Assembly: GCA_016293865.1 (NCBI GenBank)
Contig: JAEDDG010000040.1
Span: 1-17,193, forward strand
Direction of reading: 5' to 3'
DNA length: 17,193 bases
Origin: Oscillospiraceae bacterium
GTDB taxonomy: Bacteria; Bacillota; Clostridia; Oscillospirales; Oscillospiraceae
The notes under the pieces were generated by a model, which was not told where the DNA came from, did not search any database, and worked only from the letters and a program-made list of their open reading frames with translations. The position numbers and the translations under genes were made by a program. Numbering within the stretch: position 1 is the first letter of the stretch; each line of letters starts with the position of its first letter. This document shows, in pieces, positions 6,697 to 14,281 of this stretch.

Positions 6697-8010
6697 ATGA
6701 AGCTGAATACGAGACGCACGGTTGACGTTGGATTTGCATTTATGTCCATCTGCGCGTTCTGGCAGATTTACGACAGTATTGTCCCGCTGATGCTGAAAAA
6801 CACCTTCGGTATCGACGGCACCCTCAAAGGCGTGATTATGGCGCTGGACAACGTACTGGCGCTGGTGCTGCTGCCGGTTCTGGGCGCGCTGTCCGACAGG
6901 ACGCAGACCCGGTTCGGCCGGAGAATGCCGTTCATCGTCTGCGGCACGGCGGCGTCCGTCGTGTTTCTGATGCTGCTTCCGCTGGCGGACGACCTTGTGA
7001 ATCTGCCGCTGTTCTGCGCGGCGCTGGGCCTTGTGCTTCTGAGCATGGCCTCCTACCGGAGCCCGGCCGTGGCGCTGATGCCGGATGTGACCCCCAAGCC
7101 CCTGCGCAGCAAGGGAAACGCCGTCATCAACCTGATGGGCACCATCGGCGGCATCGCGGCGCTTCTGAGCATCAATTTCCTTGTGCCGGACAGCGGCAAG
7201 CCGGATTACCTGCCGCTTTTTGCCGTTCTGGCCGGATTTATGCTCATCTGCATTGGGATCCTTGTGCTGCGCGTCAATGAGCCGGCGCTGTGCCGGCTGG
7301 CTGCGGAAGAGACGGCGGCCATGCATTACGCGGAGCCGGAAGAGGAGGACAACGCCGGAAAAAAGCTGCCGAAGGATGTGCGGCGCTCCCTGATTCTGAT
7401 CCTGGCCAGCGTATTTCTGCTGTTTATGGGCTATAATGCCGTGTCCACCTGGTTTTCCACCTACGCCACCACGGTGTGGGGGATGAAGGGCGGCTCTTTC
7501 TCCCTGCCGCTGACCGTGGCCCAGGGAGCGGCGCTGGCGGCCTATGTGCCGGTGGGGGCGCTGTCGTCACGTATCGGGCGCAAGCACACCATTTTGTGCG
7601 GCGCGGCCGTCCTGGCGCTCTGTTTCGGCAGCTGCCTGTTCTTTACAGCGTTCAGCCCGGTGATTTACGTCCTGTTTGTACTGGCCGGCGCGGGCTATGC
7701 CGCCATTATCGTCAACATTTTCCCCATGGTGTGGGAGATGTGCCGCGGGGCCGACGTGGGCCGCTACACCGGCTACTATTACACCATGAGCATGAGCGCG
7801 CAGATCATCACGCCCATCGTATCCAGCGCCCTGATGAGCGCCGGCTACAGATTCCTGGGCAGCGCAGATCCCGACGCCGGCTACGCGCTGTTGTTTCCCT
7901 ATGCGGCGGTTTTCATTGCCGGCTGTTTTGTCACCATGACCATGGTCCGCCACGGAGATGCAAAACCGGTAAAAAAGTCAGCGCTTGAGGCTTTTGATGT
8001 GGATGACTGA
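6697..8010 (+). CDS. MFS transporter, SLC45/sugar-cation symporter-like
   Basis: This 437-residue integral membrane carrier of the major facilitator superfamily has about 12 hydrophobic segments in two halves, joined by an acidic cytosolic loop (about residues 205-235, with EPEEED). The family's motif A is clear after helix 2: GALSDRTQTRFGRR (63-76). A weaker copy, GALSSRIGRK, follows the corresponding helix of the second half. The overall look is of the SLC45/GPH-type sugar symporters, but the substrate cannot be read from the sequence. GGGAGG at 6684-6689, 7 nt before the ATG at 6697, fixes this start over an in-frame ATG at 6679. It follows the helicase loader by 47 bp with no visible terminator, so it may be read through from that operon. 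Confidence 0.88.
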   Translation: MKLNTRRTVDVGFAFMSICAFWQIYDSIVPLMLKNTFGIDGTLKGVIMALDNVLALVLLPVLGALSDRTQTRFGRRMPFIVCGTAASVVFLMLLPLADDLVNLPLFCAALGLVLLSMASYRSPAVALMPDVTPKPLRSKGNAVINLMGTIGGIAALLSINFLVPDSGKPDYLPLFAVLAGFMLICIGILVLRVNEPALCRLAAEETAAMHYAEPEEEDNAGKKLPKDVRRSLILILASVFLLFMGYNAVSTWFSTYATTVWGMKGGSFSLPLTVAQGAALAAYVPVGALSSRIGRKHTILCGAAVLALCFGSCLFFTAFSPVIYVLFVLAGAGYAAIIVNIFPMVWEMCRGADVGRYTGYYYTMSMSAQIITPIVSSALMSAGYRFLGSADPDAGYALLFPYAAVFIAGCFVTMTMVRHGDAKPVKKSALEAFDVDD

Positions 8011-8060
8011 CGGTTACCGTAATTTTTCCCGAAACCCGGCACAAACCGCGTGTGCGGCAG

Positions 8061-8145
8061 TTTTCCACAGCCGCCGACCGGTTTCCCACCGGAATTTGGC
8101 CCGAAAAACAGGGAGTTCTTCACATTCTCCACAGAGTTTTCCACA
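8061..8145 (+). promoter_or_regulatory. Cluster of DnaA-box-like 9-mers in a gene-free spacer
   Basis: Four same-strand 9-mers resemble the DnaA box TTATCCACA: TTTTCCACA (8061-8069), TTCTTCACA (8116-8124), TTCTCCACA (8125-8133) and TTTTCCACA (8137-8145). Three match 8 of 9 positions and one matches 7 of 9. The last three are packed at 9- and 12-bp steps beside AT-rich sequence. Another TTTTCCACA occurs inside the next gene (8446-8454), so chance is not excluded. Confidence 0.35.
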
Positions 8146-8271
8146 TTAATTATGTAAACGTGTGCATTTTGCGACGGACAGGACGTTAACATAATGCGTC
8201 TGCGGCCGGATTATGGCCCGGATGCAGAAACCGCCCGAAAAGTTCGCCCGCGTCCGAAAGGAAGGTTTCGA

Positions 8272-9879
8272 TTGGCAGAAGCGAGGAAAAACAACTATTT
8301 AAAAGGAGCGGCAATCCTGGCAATCACGGTGGCGATCACCAAAGTCATCGGCGCCATTTACAAAATCCCGCTGTACAACATTCTGGGAGACGAAGGGACG
8401 ACGCATTTCCAGTTTACCTATACGATTTACAGTCTCCTTCTGACGTTTTCCACAGCCGGCGTGCCGGTGGCCATGTCCCGGCTGATTGCCGAGGCCATTG
8501 CCACCAACCGGTTCAACCAGGTCCGGCGCTATTACAAGGTCAGCCTGGTGACGTTTGCGGCCATCGGTGTGATCGGCATGCTGGCCATGCTGATTTTTGC
8601 CCAGCAGCTGGCCAATTTCATGGGGGATTATGAAATTGCAAACGGCGTGCGTGTGCTGGCGCCGGCGGTCCTGTTCGCGTGCCTTGTGTGTATTTTCAGA
8701 GGGTATTCCCAGGGACACGGCAACATGCTGCCCACGGCCATCTCACAGGTGATGGAGGTTGTCTGCAAGCTGGTGTTCGGCCTGTGCATCGCATGGTACT
8801 TTGCCCGCGCGGGCTACGGCTCGGCGGATGTGTCTGCCGGCGCCATAGTGGGCGTGACCATCGGCTTGGGACTGGCGGTGCCGATTCTTGCCGGAGAAAA
8901 GCGCCGCAGCGACCGGAAAAACTACGGCGGCCGCCGCTTTTCCGACAAACCGTCCACAGTCTCTGCCACATTCAGGGAGATTATGCGCATCAGCATCCCG
9001 ATTACGCTGGGCTCTGCGGTTTTAAACATCATCACAATGATCGATAATAAACTGGTGCTTGCGCGGCTGCAGACCGGCGCCGGCTTCAGCTATACGGAAG
9101 CCAAGATCCTGACCGGCGTTTACTCCAAGGCGCTGACGCTGTTCAATATGCCCAGCGCGCTGATCACGCCGATTGCGGTGAGCATCGTGCCGTTTATCTC
9201 CGCGGCAGTGGCCAAACGGGATTTCGGCGAAAGCAGGCGGCTGACCGAGTCGGCCATGAAGGTAACCAACCTTCTGGCGCTGCCCATGGGCGCAGGGCTG
9301 ACGGTGCTGTCCTATTCCATTTTCCAGACGCTGTATCCGGGCTCCAACGAAAACGGGCCGGCGCTTCTGGCCATGCTGGGCATCGCGTCCTTTTTCGTCT
9401 GCACCTATCTTGTGACCAACTCCATCCTGCAGGCCAGCGGCTATGAGAACCTGGCGCTGCTGGCGCTGCCCATCGGCGGCGTGATCAAAATCATCGTCAA
9501 CTGGTTCCTTGTGGGTACGGAGCGCATCAATATTCTGGGCGCGCCGCTGGGCACGCTGGTCTGCTATGTGGCCATCACGGTGCTGAATGTGGTATTTATC
9601 ATGGTCAAGGCGAAGGATAAGCCGAACATCGCGGCAACCGTGGCCCGGCCGTTTATCTGCACGGTTGTGATGGGCGCGGCGGCCTGGGCGGTTTACGGAC
9701 TGCTGAACCGGATTCTGGGCAGCGGACGGATGATGATCGCCGTGGCCATGTGCGCGGCCATCCTGGTGGCGGTTGTTGTCTATGCGGTGCTGGTGGTGGC
9801 CATGAAGGCCGTGACCCGCGAGGATATGCAGCTGGTACCGAAGGGTGAAAAAATTGCGAATCTTCTGCATATGAAATGA
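8272..9879 (+). CDS. MurJ/SpoVB-like lipid-linked polysaccharide flippase
   Basis: This membrane protein of about 535 residues belongs to the MOP/MATE-like exporter superfamily (polysaccharide biosynthesis branch: SpoVB, YabM, MurJ). It is predicted to flip lipid-linked cell-wall precursors. About 14 hydrophobic segments are visible, and the opening LKGAAILAITVAITKVIGAIYK with LGDEG is typical of SpoVB/YabM proteins. I place the start at TTG 8272: AAAGGAAGG (8257-8265) lies 6 nt upstream and the product then begins like its relatives. The in-frame ATG at 8194 would add 26 atypical Arg/Pro-rich residues and has only a poor ribosome binding site. It precedes mazG by 12 bp, as yabM precedes yabN in B. 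subtilis, which favours a YabM-type assignment over true SpoVB. Confidence 0.87.
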   Translation: MAEARKNNYLKGAAILAITVAITKVIGAIYKIPLYNILGDEGTTHFQFTYTIYSLLLTFSTAGVPVAMSRLIAEAIATNRFNQVRRYYKVSLVTFAAIGVIGMLAMLIFAQQLANFMGDYEIANGVRVLAPAVLFACLVCIFRGYSQGHGNMLPTAISQVMEVVCKLVFGLCIAWYFARAGYGSADVSAGAIVGVTIGLGLAVPILAGEKRRSDRKNYGGRRFSDKPSTVSATFREIMRISIPITLGSAVLNIITMIDNKLVLARLQTGAGFSYTEAKILTGVYSKALTLFNMPSALITPIAVSIVPFISAAVAKRDFGESRRLTESAMKVTNLLALPMGAGLTVLSYSIFQTLYPGSNENGPALLAMLGIASFFVCTYLVTNSILQASGYENLALLALPIGGVIKIIVNWFLVGTERINILGAPLGTLVCYVAITVLNVVFIMVKAKDKPNIAATVARPFICTVVMGAAAWAVYGLLNRILGSGRMMIAVAMCAAILVAVVVYAVLVVAMKAVTREDMQLVPKGEKIANLLHMK

Positions 9880-9891
9880 AACGGAGAAAAA

Positions 9892-10689
9892 ATGGATAAA
9901 TTTATAGAAAAAGACAAATATGATGTATATGACCTTGAGAAAATCGTGGATCTTCTGCGCCGGCCCGGCGGCTGCCCCTGGGACCGGGAGCAGACCCATG
10001 AGAGCATCCGCCGCAATTTCATTGAAGAGGCGTATGAGGCGGTAGAGGCCATTGACGAAAAAAGCCCGGCACATCTGCAGGAGGAGCTGGGCGACGTGCT
10101 GCTGCAGGTGGTGTTCCATGCGCAGATGGAGCGGGAGCAGGGCGGCTTCAGTCTGGACGATGTGGCGGACGGCGTGTGCAAAAAGCTCATTCTCCGCCAC
10201 CCGCACGTGTTCGGCGACGTCCGGGTGGCTGACTCGGCGCAGGTGCTGACCAACTGGGACGCCATCAAGCGCGTGGAGAAAGACCAGAAAACGGTGACGG
10301 ATTCGCTGAACGCGGTGGCCCGCAGCCTGCCGGCGCTGTGGCGGGCGGAAAAGGTGCAGAAAAAGGCGGCCAAGGCCGGCTTTGACTGGCCGGACATCTC
10401 CGGGGCGCTGGACAAGCTGGAGGAGGAGCTGGCGGAGCTGCGCCAGGCGCTGCAGAGCGGAGAGGGCGTGGAGGACGAGCTGGGCGACGTGCTGTTTTCC
10501 GCAGTCAACGCCGCGCGGTTTGCCGGCGTGGATCCGGAGCAGGCGCTGACCGGGTCCACCGATAAATTCATCAGACGGTTTTCCGGCCTGGAACAGGCGG
10601 CGCTGGCCGCCGGCCGGAAGCTTGAAGATATGACTCTCGATGAGATGGAAGACCTGTACCAAAATGAAAAGGAGCATGAAAAACAATGA
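9892..10689 (+). CDS. mazG: Nucleoside triphosphate pyrophosphohydrolase MazG
   Basis: MazG hydrolyses (d)NTPs to monophosphates and pyrophosphate, clearing aberrant nucleotides and influencing the (p)ppGpp response. At 265 residues it matches the roughly 263 of E. coli MazG and has both tandem domains. The first has CPWD (28-31), EEAYE (45-49) and EELGD (64-68), the metal-binding EExxE/ExxD set. The second has an EEEL-type stretch (about 177-183) and DELGD (195-199). The B. subtilis counterpart YabN carries an N-terminal tetrapyrrole-methylase-like domain that is absent here. The start is preceded by ACGGAG. The stop overlaps the ATG of the HU gene by 4 bp (ATGA), pointing to translational coupling within the flippase-mazG-HU-rqcP operon. 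Confidence 0.95.
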   Translation: MDKFIEKDKYDVYDLEKIVDLLRRPGGCPWDREQTHESIRRNFIEEAYEAVEAIDEKSPAHLQEELGDVLLQVVFHAQMEREQGGFSLDDVADGVCKKLILRHPHVFGDVRVADSAQVLTNWDAIKRVEKDQKTVTDSLNAVARSLPALWRAEKVQKKAAKAGFDWPDISGALDKLEEELAELRQALQSGEGVEDELGDVLFSAVNAARFAGVDPEQALTGSTDKFIRRFSGLEQAALAAGRKLEDMTLDEMEDLYQNEKEHEKQ

Positions 10690-10958
10690 CAAAAGAGAAG
10701 ATTTCCGAATCCCTGGCCGCCCGGACCGGCCTTTCCAAGAAGGACAGCCGCACCGCGGTGAATGCCCTTTTTGAGATTATGACTGATGCGCTGGCCCGCG
10801 GTGAGAAAATCCAGGTGACCGGTTTCGGAACGTTTGAGACCGCCGTGCGGGCAGCCAGAACGGTAAAGAATATGCGCACGGGCGAGACCATGCAGGTGCC
10901 GGAGATGAAAACGCCCCGCTTCAAGGCCGGCAAAACATTGAAGGATGCCGTGAAATAA
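10686..10958 (+). CDS. HU-family nucleoid DNA-binding protein
   Basis: This 90-residue histone-like protein would dimerise, bend DNA and compact the nucleoid. It shows the HU fold: an N-terminal helical pair, GFGTFETAVRAAR (46-58) as the family signature, the DNA-binding beta arm (about 55-74), and the closing FKAGKTLKDAV. The arm tip reads KNMRTGE where the family consensus is RNPxTGE, so position 63, the proline that wedges between base pairs, is methionine. The ribosome binding site AAGGAG lies in the end of mazG and the ATG overlaps the mazG stop. HU in this position between mazG and the S4 gene differs from B. subtilis, where hbs is elsewhere. Confidence 0.95.
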   Translation: MTKEKISESLAARTGLSKKDSRTAVNALFEIMTDALARGEKIQVTGFGTFETAVRAARTVKNMRTGETMQVPEMKTPRFKAGKTLKDAVK

Positions 10959-10980
10959 GCGGCGCAGCATGGTGATCAGC

Positions 10981-11041
10981 CGGGCGGCGGCGTTGGCGTG
11001 CGGCCGCCCGAAGGAAATGCTGCCTGCCCTGTGCGGGCAGG
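10981..11041 (+). other. Two GC-rich hairpins between the HU and rqcP genes
   Basis: CGGGCGGC (10981-10988) pairs with GCCGCCCG (11003-11010). CCTGCCC (11023-11029) pairs with GGGCAGG (11035-11041) over a 5-nt loop. Neither is followed by a T-run, so they are not standard terminators. They may slow transcription, protect mRNA ends or mark a processing site that lets HU be expressed above its neighbours. Confidence 0.5.
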
Positions 11042-11066
11042 GGGCGTCGGATTGAAGGTGTAAAGC

Positions 11067-11309
11067 ATGCGATTGGACAAATATCTGAAGGTATCGAGGC
11101 TGATCAAGCGGCGGACTGTTGCCAATGAGGCGTGTGACGGCGGACGCGTGTCCGTCAATGGGAAGATTGCCAAGGCAGGCACGGAAATCCGGCCGGACGA
11201 CGTCATCGAAATCCGGTTCGGCACACGGACCCTGCGCGTGCAGGTGCTGGCGGTCAATGAATATGCCGGGAAGGACGAAGCGGCCGCCCTGTACCGGGAA
11301 GTGATCTGA
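11067..11309 (+). CDS. rqcP: RqcP, S4-domain ribosome quality control protein
   Basis: This 80-residue S4 RNA-binding protein is related to Hsp15 and B. subtilis YabO/RqcP, which binds stalled 50S-peptidyl-tRNA complexes and supports RqcH-driven poly-alanine tailing. The S4 motif covers nearly the whole protein: MRLDKYLKVSRLIKRRT (1-17), GGRVSVNG (25-32), and the closing IEIRFG strand. The basic patch around residues 9-16 (SRLIKRR) is the expected RNA-contact surface. AAGGTG at 11055-11060 serves as ribosome binding site. The position after mazG (via HU) matches yabN-yabO order. The following gene is an AI-2E-family transporter, not yabP/yabQ. Confidence 0.93.
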   Translation: MRLDKYLKVSRLIKRRTVANEACDGGRVSVNGKIAKAGTEIRPDDVIEIRFGTRTLRVQVLAVNEYAGKDEAAALYREVI

Positions 11310-11321
11310 GAGGGCCGGCGG

Positions 11322-12713
11322 ATGAAGTTCAAGTGGGATAAAAAATATCTGTTCTGGGGCGTCACGGCGTTCCTTGTGATCGTCTGCAGCATTTTGTTCT
11401 TTGCGCTTGTCAACCGCTTCAGCGACTTTGCAAAGATTTTCAAGACCATTGTCAGAGTGCTGAGCCCGTTTATCTACGGGCTTCTGATCGCGTATCTGCT
11501 GAACGGTCCCATGGTCTTTTTTGAAAAGCATGTGTTCGCCGCCCCGGCAAAGAGGATCGCACGGGGCGACGCGCGGCGCGAGTTCAAATTCCGCCGGAAA
11601 ATGTCCATTGTGGTCACGCATCTGCTGGCCATGTCCGTTGTGGTGGGGCTTTTGATCCTTGTGCTGCCGCAGCTGTACTTCAGCATTGAGGGTCTGGTGG
11701 CTGCGCTTCCCGGTTATGCGGAGGCGGCCATCAAGTGGGTGAATGAGCTGCCGGCGGGCAACAGGGAAATTGAGGCCATGATTACCGACACCATCGGCTC
11801 CATCTCCCAATTGCTGACGGACTGGATCAATAAATCCGTTCTGCCGCAGCTTGACAGCATCCTGGCCACCGTCACCGGCGGGATCATCAGCGCGGTCAAG
11901 GCCGTGGCCAACGTGGTGATCGGCGTTGTGGCGTCCTTTTACATCATGTACCATAAGGAGCTGTTCCGCGCCCAGGCCAAGCGCTGCCTGTACAGCCTGT
12001 TCAAGCCGCTGACCGCCAACCGGATCATGGAAGAGGCCGGCTTTGTCAAAAAGGCGTTCGGTGATTTCCTGGTGGGCAACTCCCTGGACGCGCTGATTAT
12101 CGGCATTGTGAACTATATCTTCATGCTGGTCGCCGGTATGCCGTATTCGGCGCTGATCAGCGTGATTGTGGGCGTGACCAATATGGTGCCCATGTTCGGG
12201 CCCATCATCGGCGGCGTGCCCAGCGTTCTGCTGGTACTGCTGGTGGATCCCATGCAGGGCCTGATTTTCGGCATCTTTACGCTGGTGCTGCAGGGCATTG
12301 ACGGCCAGGTGATCAAGCCGAAGATTCTGGGCGGCGTGTCCGGCCTGTCCGGGTTCTGGGTCATGTTTGCCATTCTGGTTTTCGGCGGTCTGTTCGGCAT
12401 CCTAGGCATGCTTCTGGGCGTGCCGATCCTGTCGGTGCTGTACAACGCCGTGGGCCGGTTCCACCGCAGGCGGCTTCTGCAGCGCGGCCTGCCGGCTGAA
12501 ACGGAAAATTACGAGGATGTGGACATCATCAATCCCGCCACAAACACACCCATTTACCGCCCGGGCTGCGAGCCTGTCCGGCAGGAGGAGGAAAGCGGCG
12601 AGGAATATGAGGACGGGGCGGAGGAAGAGGAACCCGAACCCGAGCCCGCGGTGTACACAGAGAATCCCGGGGACGGAAAGTCCCGGGACAGCGAACCGGA
12701 ACATAACGATTAA
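11322..12713 (+). CDS. AI-2E-family (PerM-like) membrane transporter with acidic tail
   Basis: This 463-residue polytopic membrane protein of the AI-2E/PerM family (named for autoinducer-2 exporters; several members instead act as ion antiporters) has about 8 hydrophobic segments. The conserved core lies at about 285-380: GVTNMVPMFGPIIGG, then a DGQVIKPKILG stretch and the GMLLGVPI helix. The last 80 or so residues are a non-membrane tail rich in Glu, Asp and Pro, longer than the family usually needs. The gene begins 12 bp after the rqcP stop, behind a GAGAGGG-type ribosome binding site, and ends at a strong terminator, so it is the last gene of this operon. The substrate cannot be told from sequence. 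Confidence 0.9.
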   Translation: MKFKWDKKYLFWGVTAFLVIVCSILFFALVNRFSDFAKIFKTIVRVLSPFIYGLLIAYLLNGPMVFFEKHVFAAPAKRIARGDARREFKFRRKMSIVVTHLLAMSVVVGLLILVLPQLYFSIEGLVAALPGYAEAAIKWVNELPAGNREIEAMITDTIGSISQLLTDWINKSVLPQLDSILATVTGGIISAVKAVANVVIGVVASFYIMYHKELFRAQAKRCLYSLFKPLTANRIMEEAGFVKKAFGDFLVGNSLDALIIGIVNYIFMLVAGMPYSALISVIVGVTNMVPMFGPIIGGVPSVLLVLLVDPMQGLIFGIFTLVLQGIDGQVIKPKILGGVSGLSGFWVMFAILVFGGLFGILGMLLGVPILSVLYNAVGRFHRRRLLQRGLPAETENYEDVDIINPATNTPIYRPGCEPVRQEEESGEEYEDGAEEEEPEPEPAVYTENPGDGKSRDSEPEHND

Positions 12714-12717
12714 AATC

Positions 12718-12749
12718 AAAAGCCATGGCCTGAGTGCCATGGCTTTTTT
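12718..12749 (+). terminator. Rho-independent terminator, probably bidirectional
   Basis: A 12-bp stem, AAAAGCCATGGC (12718-12729) with GCCATGGCTTTT (12736-12747), has a 6-nt loop and a T-run to 12749. The A-run on the left makes it usable by the convergent YczE-like gene ending at 12764. Confidence 0.93.
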
Positions 12750-12763
12750 GCATGCGAGAGCTT

Positions 12764-13456
12764 TTAAATTTCAAAATACCGGCTCAGCCGGACGAACCGG
12801 GGCGAGATGCACACGAACCGGTCAAGGACCCGGCCGAAGCCGCTGATCATAAAGCCGTTGACGGCCGTGGCCACCACGGTGCCGATGCCCACGCCATAAA
12901 GCCTCCCGAAAAGCAGCAGGGACAGCAGGCAGGAGATGGCCAGGAAGGTGAAGTCGAATGCAATCTTGAATTTTCCGCGGTTGAGTCCGAACCGGCGGCT
13001 GACGGCCTTCACGAAAAAGTCGTAGACCTGCGGGTAAAAGTATGTCCGGAAAAACAGCGCGATGGAGAAGGACGTGAGCGCCAGCCCGGCGGCCAGCATC
13101 AGGATCCGGAGCGGGAGCGCAAGCGTGCCCGGCGCGGTGACTGCGGGGTTGAACGCCGGAATCAGCAGCCGCCAGAGGTCCAGCAGCGCGCCGTAGATCA
13201 GGCCCGTAACGAAGGAGCTGAAATAAATCGGGCGGATCCGGCCAAGCAGCAGGCACATGATCAGGAACAAAACACCCTGAATCACATATTCACACTGGCC
13301 GAAGGACAGCGCCGCCACCTTCAGGCTGAGAATATAGGCCGGCGCCACGATCATGGACACGCCGAAGTCCGTGCTGGCGATCATGGCCACGGAGAAGGAC
13401 AGCAGCAAAAGGCCGAGAATATAGACAAATTCGCTGGAAAGACGGATTTTTTTCAT
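12764..13456 (-). CDS. YczE/YitT-like integral membrane protein (DUF6198-type)
   Basis: This 230-residue protein has about five or six hydrophobic segments and a short basic N-terminus. The DFGVSMIVAPAYILS element after the first helix, the FGQ...Q turn and the FFRTYFYPQVYDFFVK stretch are typical of the YczE/YyaS/YitT-like group annotated as DUF6198. No function is established for the group; transport or membrane homeostasis is often assumed. The ATG follows a TTTCT stretch with no good Shine-Dalgarno, so translation may be weak or start differently. It lies 118 bp downstream of sfsA on the same strand, separated by a GC-rich palindrome at 13483-13502. Its 3' end faces the bidirectional terminator at 12718-12749. 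Confidence 0.82.
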   Translation of the reverse strand: MKKIRLSSEFVYILGLLLLSFSVAMIASTDFGVSMIVAPAYILSLKVAALSFGQCEYVIQGVLFLIMCLLLGRIRPIYFSSFVTGLIYGALLDLWRLLIPAFNPAVTAPGTLALPLRILMLAAGLALTSFSIALFFRTYFYPQVYDFFVKAVSRRFGLNRGKFKIAFDFTFLAISCLLSLLLFGRLYGVGIGTVVATAVNGFMISGFGRVLDRFVCISPRFVRLSRYFEI

Positions 13457-13482
13457 AGAAACACAGTCCCGGTATACAGACT

Positions 13483-13502
13483 CCGGCAGGCGCGCCTGCC
13501 GG
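13483..13502. repeat. 20-bp perfect palindrome upstream of the YczE-like gene
   Basis: CCGGCAGGCGCGCCTGCCGG is perfectly self-complementary, with an 8-bp GGCGCGCC core. It lies 26 bp before the ATG of the YczE-like gene, in the spacer between that gene and sfsA. No T-run follows on either strand, so it is not a plain terminator. It may be an operator, a weak attenuator or a repeat of genomic type. Confidence 0.6.
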
Positions 13503-13574
13503 GCGGATGCAGCGGTTGATTTTTCTGCGCGGACAGATCGGGAGCCGGGTGCGCTGCCGGTTCCGGCGGCCTGT

Positions 13575-14243
13575 CTACAGGCGGATTTCCACAGGCCTGC
13601 GCAGGGCCATGGCTTGCTCCGTCACCCGGCAGTCATAGGCAAGCAGCTGTACGCCGTGGCGCGCGGCGCAGCGCAGGGCCTGGCCGAACTGCGGGTCCGT
13701 CCGGTCGTTGGGCGCAAAATAGCGGACGTTTTCCATCTGGATCACAAACAGCAGCCAGGCGCCCAGCCCGGCCTCGGCGCACCGGCACAGCTCCAGCACA
13801 TGGCGGACGCCGCGCTCTGTGGGCGCGTCCGGGAAATAGACGGCGCCGTTCTCCTCCAGCGTAACGCCCTTGACCTCCAGATAGCCGGACTGCGGCCCGT
13901 CCAGCTTGAAGTCGAAGCGGGAGGCGCCGTATCTGACCTCGGGGCGGATTGTACAGCCGGGGAACAGGCCGGGCAGGAAAGCGGCGGCCGCCTTGTTGGG
14001 GGCCTGGCTGTCCATATTGATCAGGCGGCTGCCCTTGTACACAGCCACGAGATCGTAGGCGGTGGAACGGGTGGGGGAGTCCTGCCGGTCGAGGATGACG
14101 GCTGCGCCCGGCACCAGCAGCTCACGGCAGCGGCCGGTATTTTTGACATGACAGATGACCTTTTTCCCCTCCAGCAGCACTTCGGCAATGAAACGGTTGG
14201 GCCGGGACAGAAAGGTCGCCCGAACGGGATTCAGATAATTCAT
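13575..14243 (-). CDS. sfsA: SfsA family DNA/RNA nuclease
   Basis: This 222-residue protein has the length typical of SfsA (about 230), first linked to sugar fermentation in E. coli and now regarded as a PD-(D/E)XK-type nuclease. An OB-like N-terminal part carries HVKNTGRCREL (32-42). The nuclease core has RFDF (Asp111) and EVK (Glu123/Lys125), the expected metal-binding Asp and the ExK pair, followed by the family element FPDAPTERG (137-145). AAGGAG lies 7 nt before the ATG. It is divergent from the DUF3842 gene; the two start codons are about 146 bp apart. The YczE-like gene downstream on the same strand may be read from the same promoter. Confidence 0.94.
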   Translation of the reverse strand: MNYLNPVRATFLSRPNRFIAEVLLEGKKVICHVKNTGRCRELLVPGAAVILDRQDSPTRSTAYDLVAVYKGSRLINMDSQAPNKAAAAFLPGLFPGCTIRPEVRYGASRFDFKLDGPQSGYLEVKGVTLEENGAVYFPDAPTERGVRHVLELCRCAEAGLGAWLLFVIQMENVRYFAPNDRTDPQFGQALRCAARHGVQLLAYDCRVTEQAMALRRPVEIRL

Positions 14244-14281
14244 GAAAAGCTCCTTGTCGCGCGGCGCCGGAAAGCTGCCTC

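Noticed and set aside
8061..8145. Chromosomal replication origin
   Set aside because: The boxes are imperfect and few, and dnaA, dnaN and other origin neighbours are absent. Kept only as a possible DnaA-binding cluster.
9780..11954. 724-residue open frame on the minus strand
   Set aside because: It lies antisense to mazG, HU, rqcP and the AI-2E-family gene, all firmly supported by motifs. Its composition is low-complexity and no start signal is seen.
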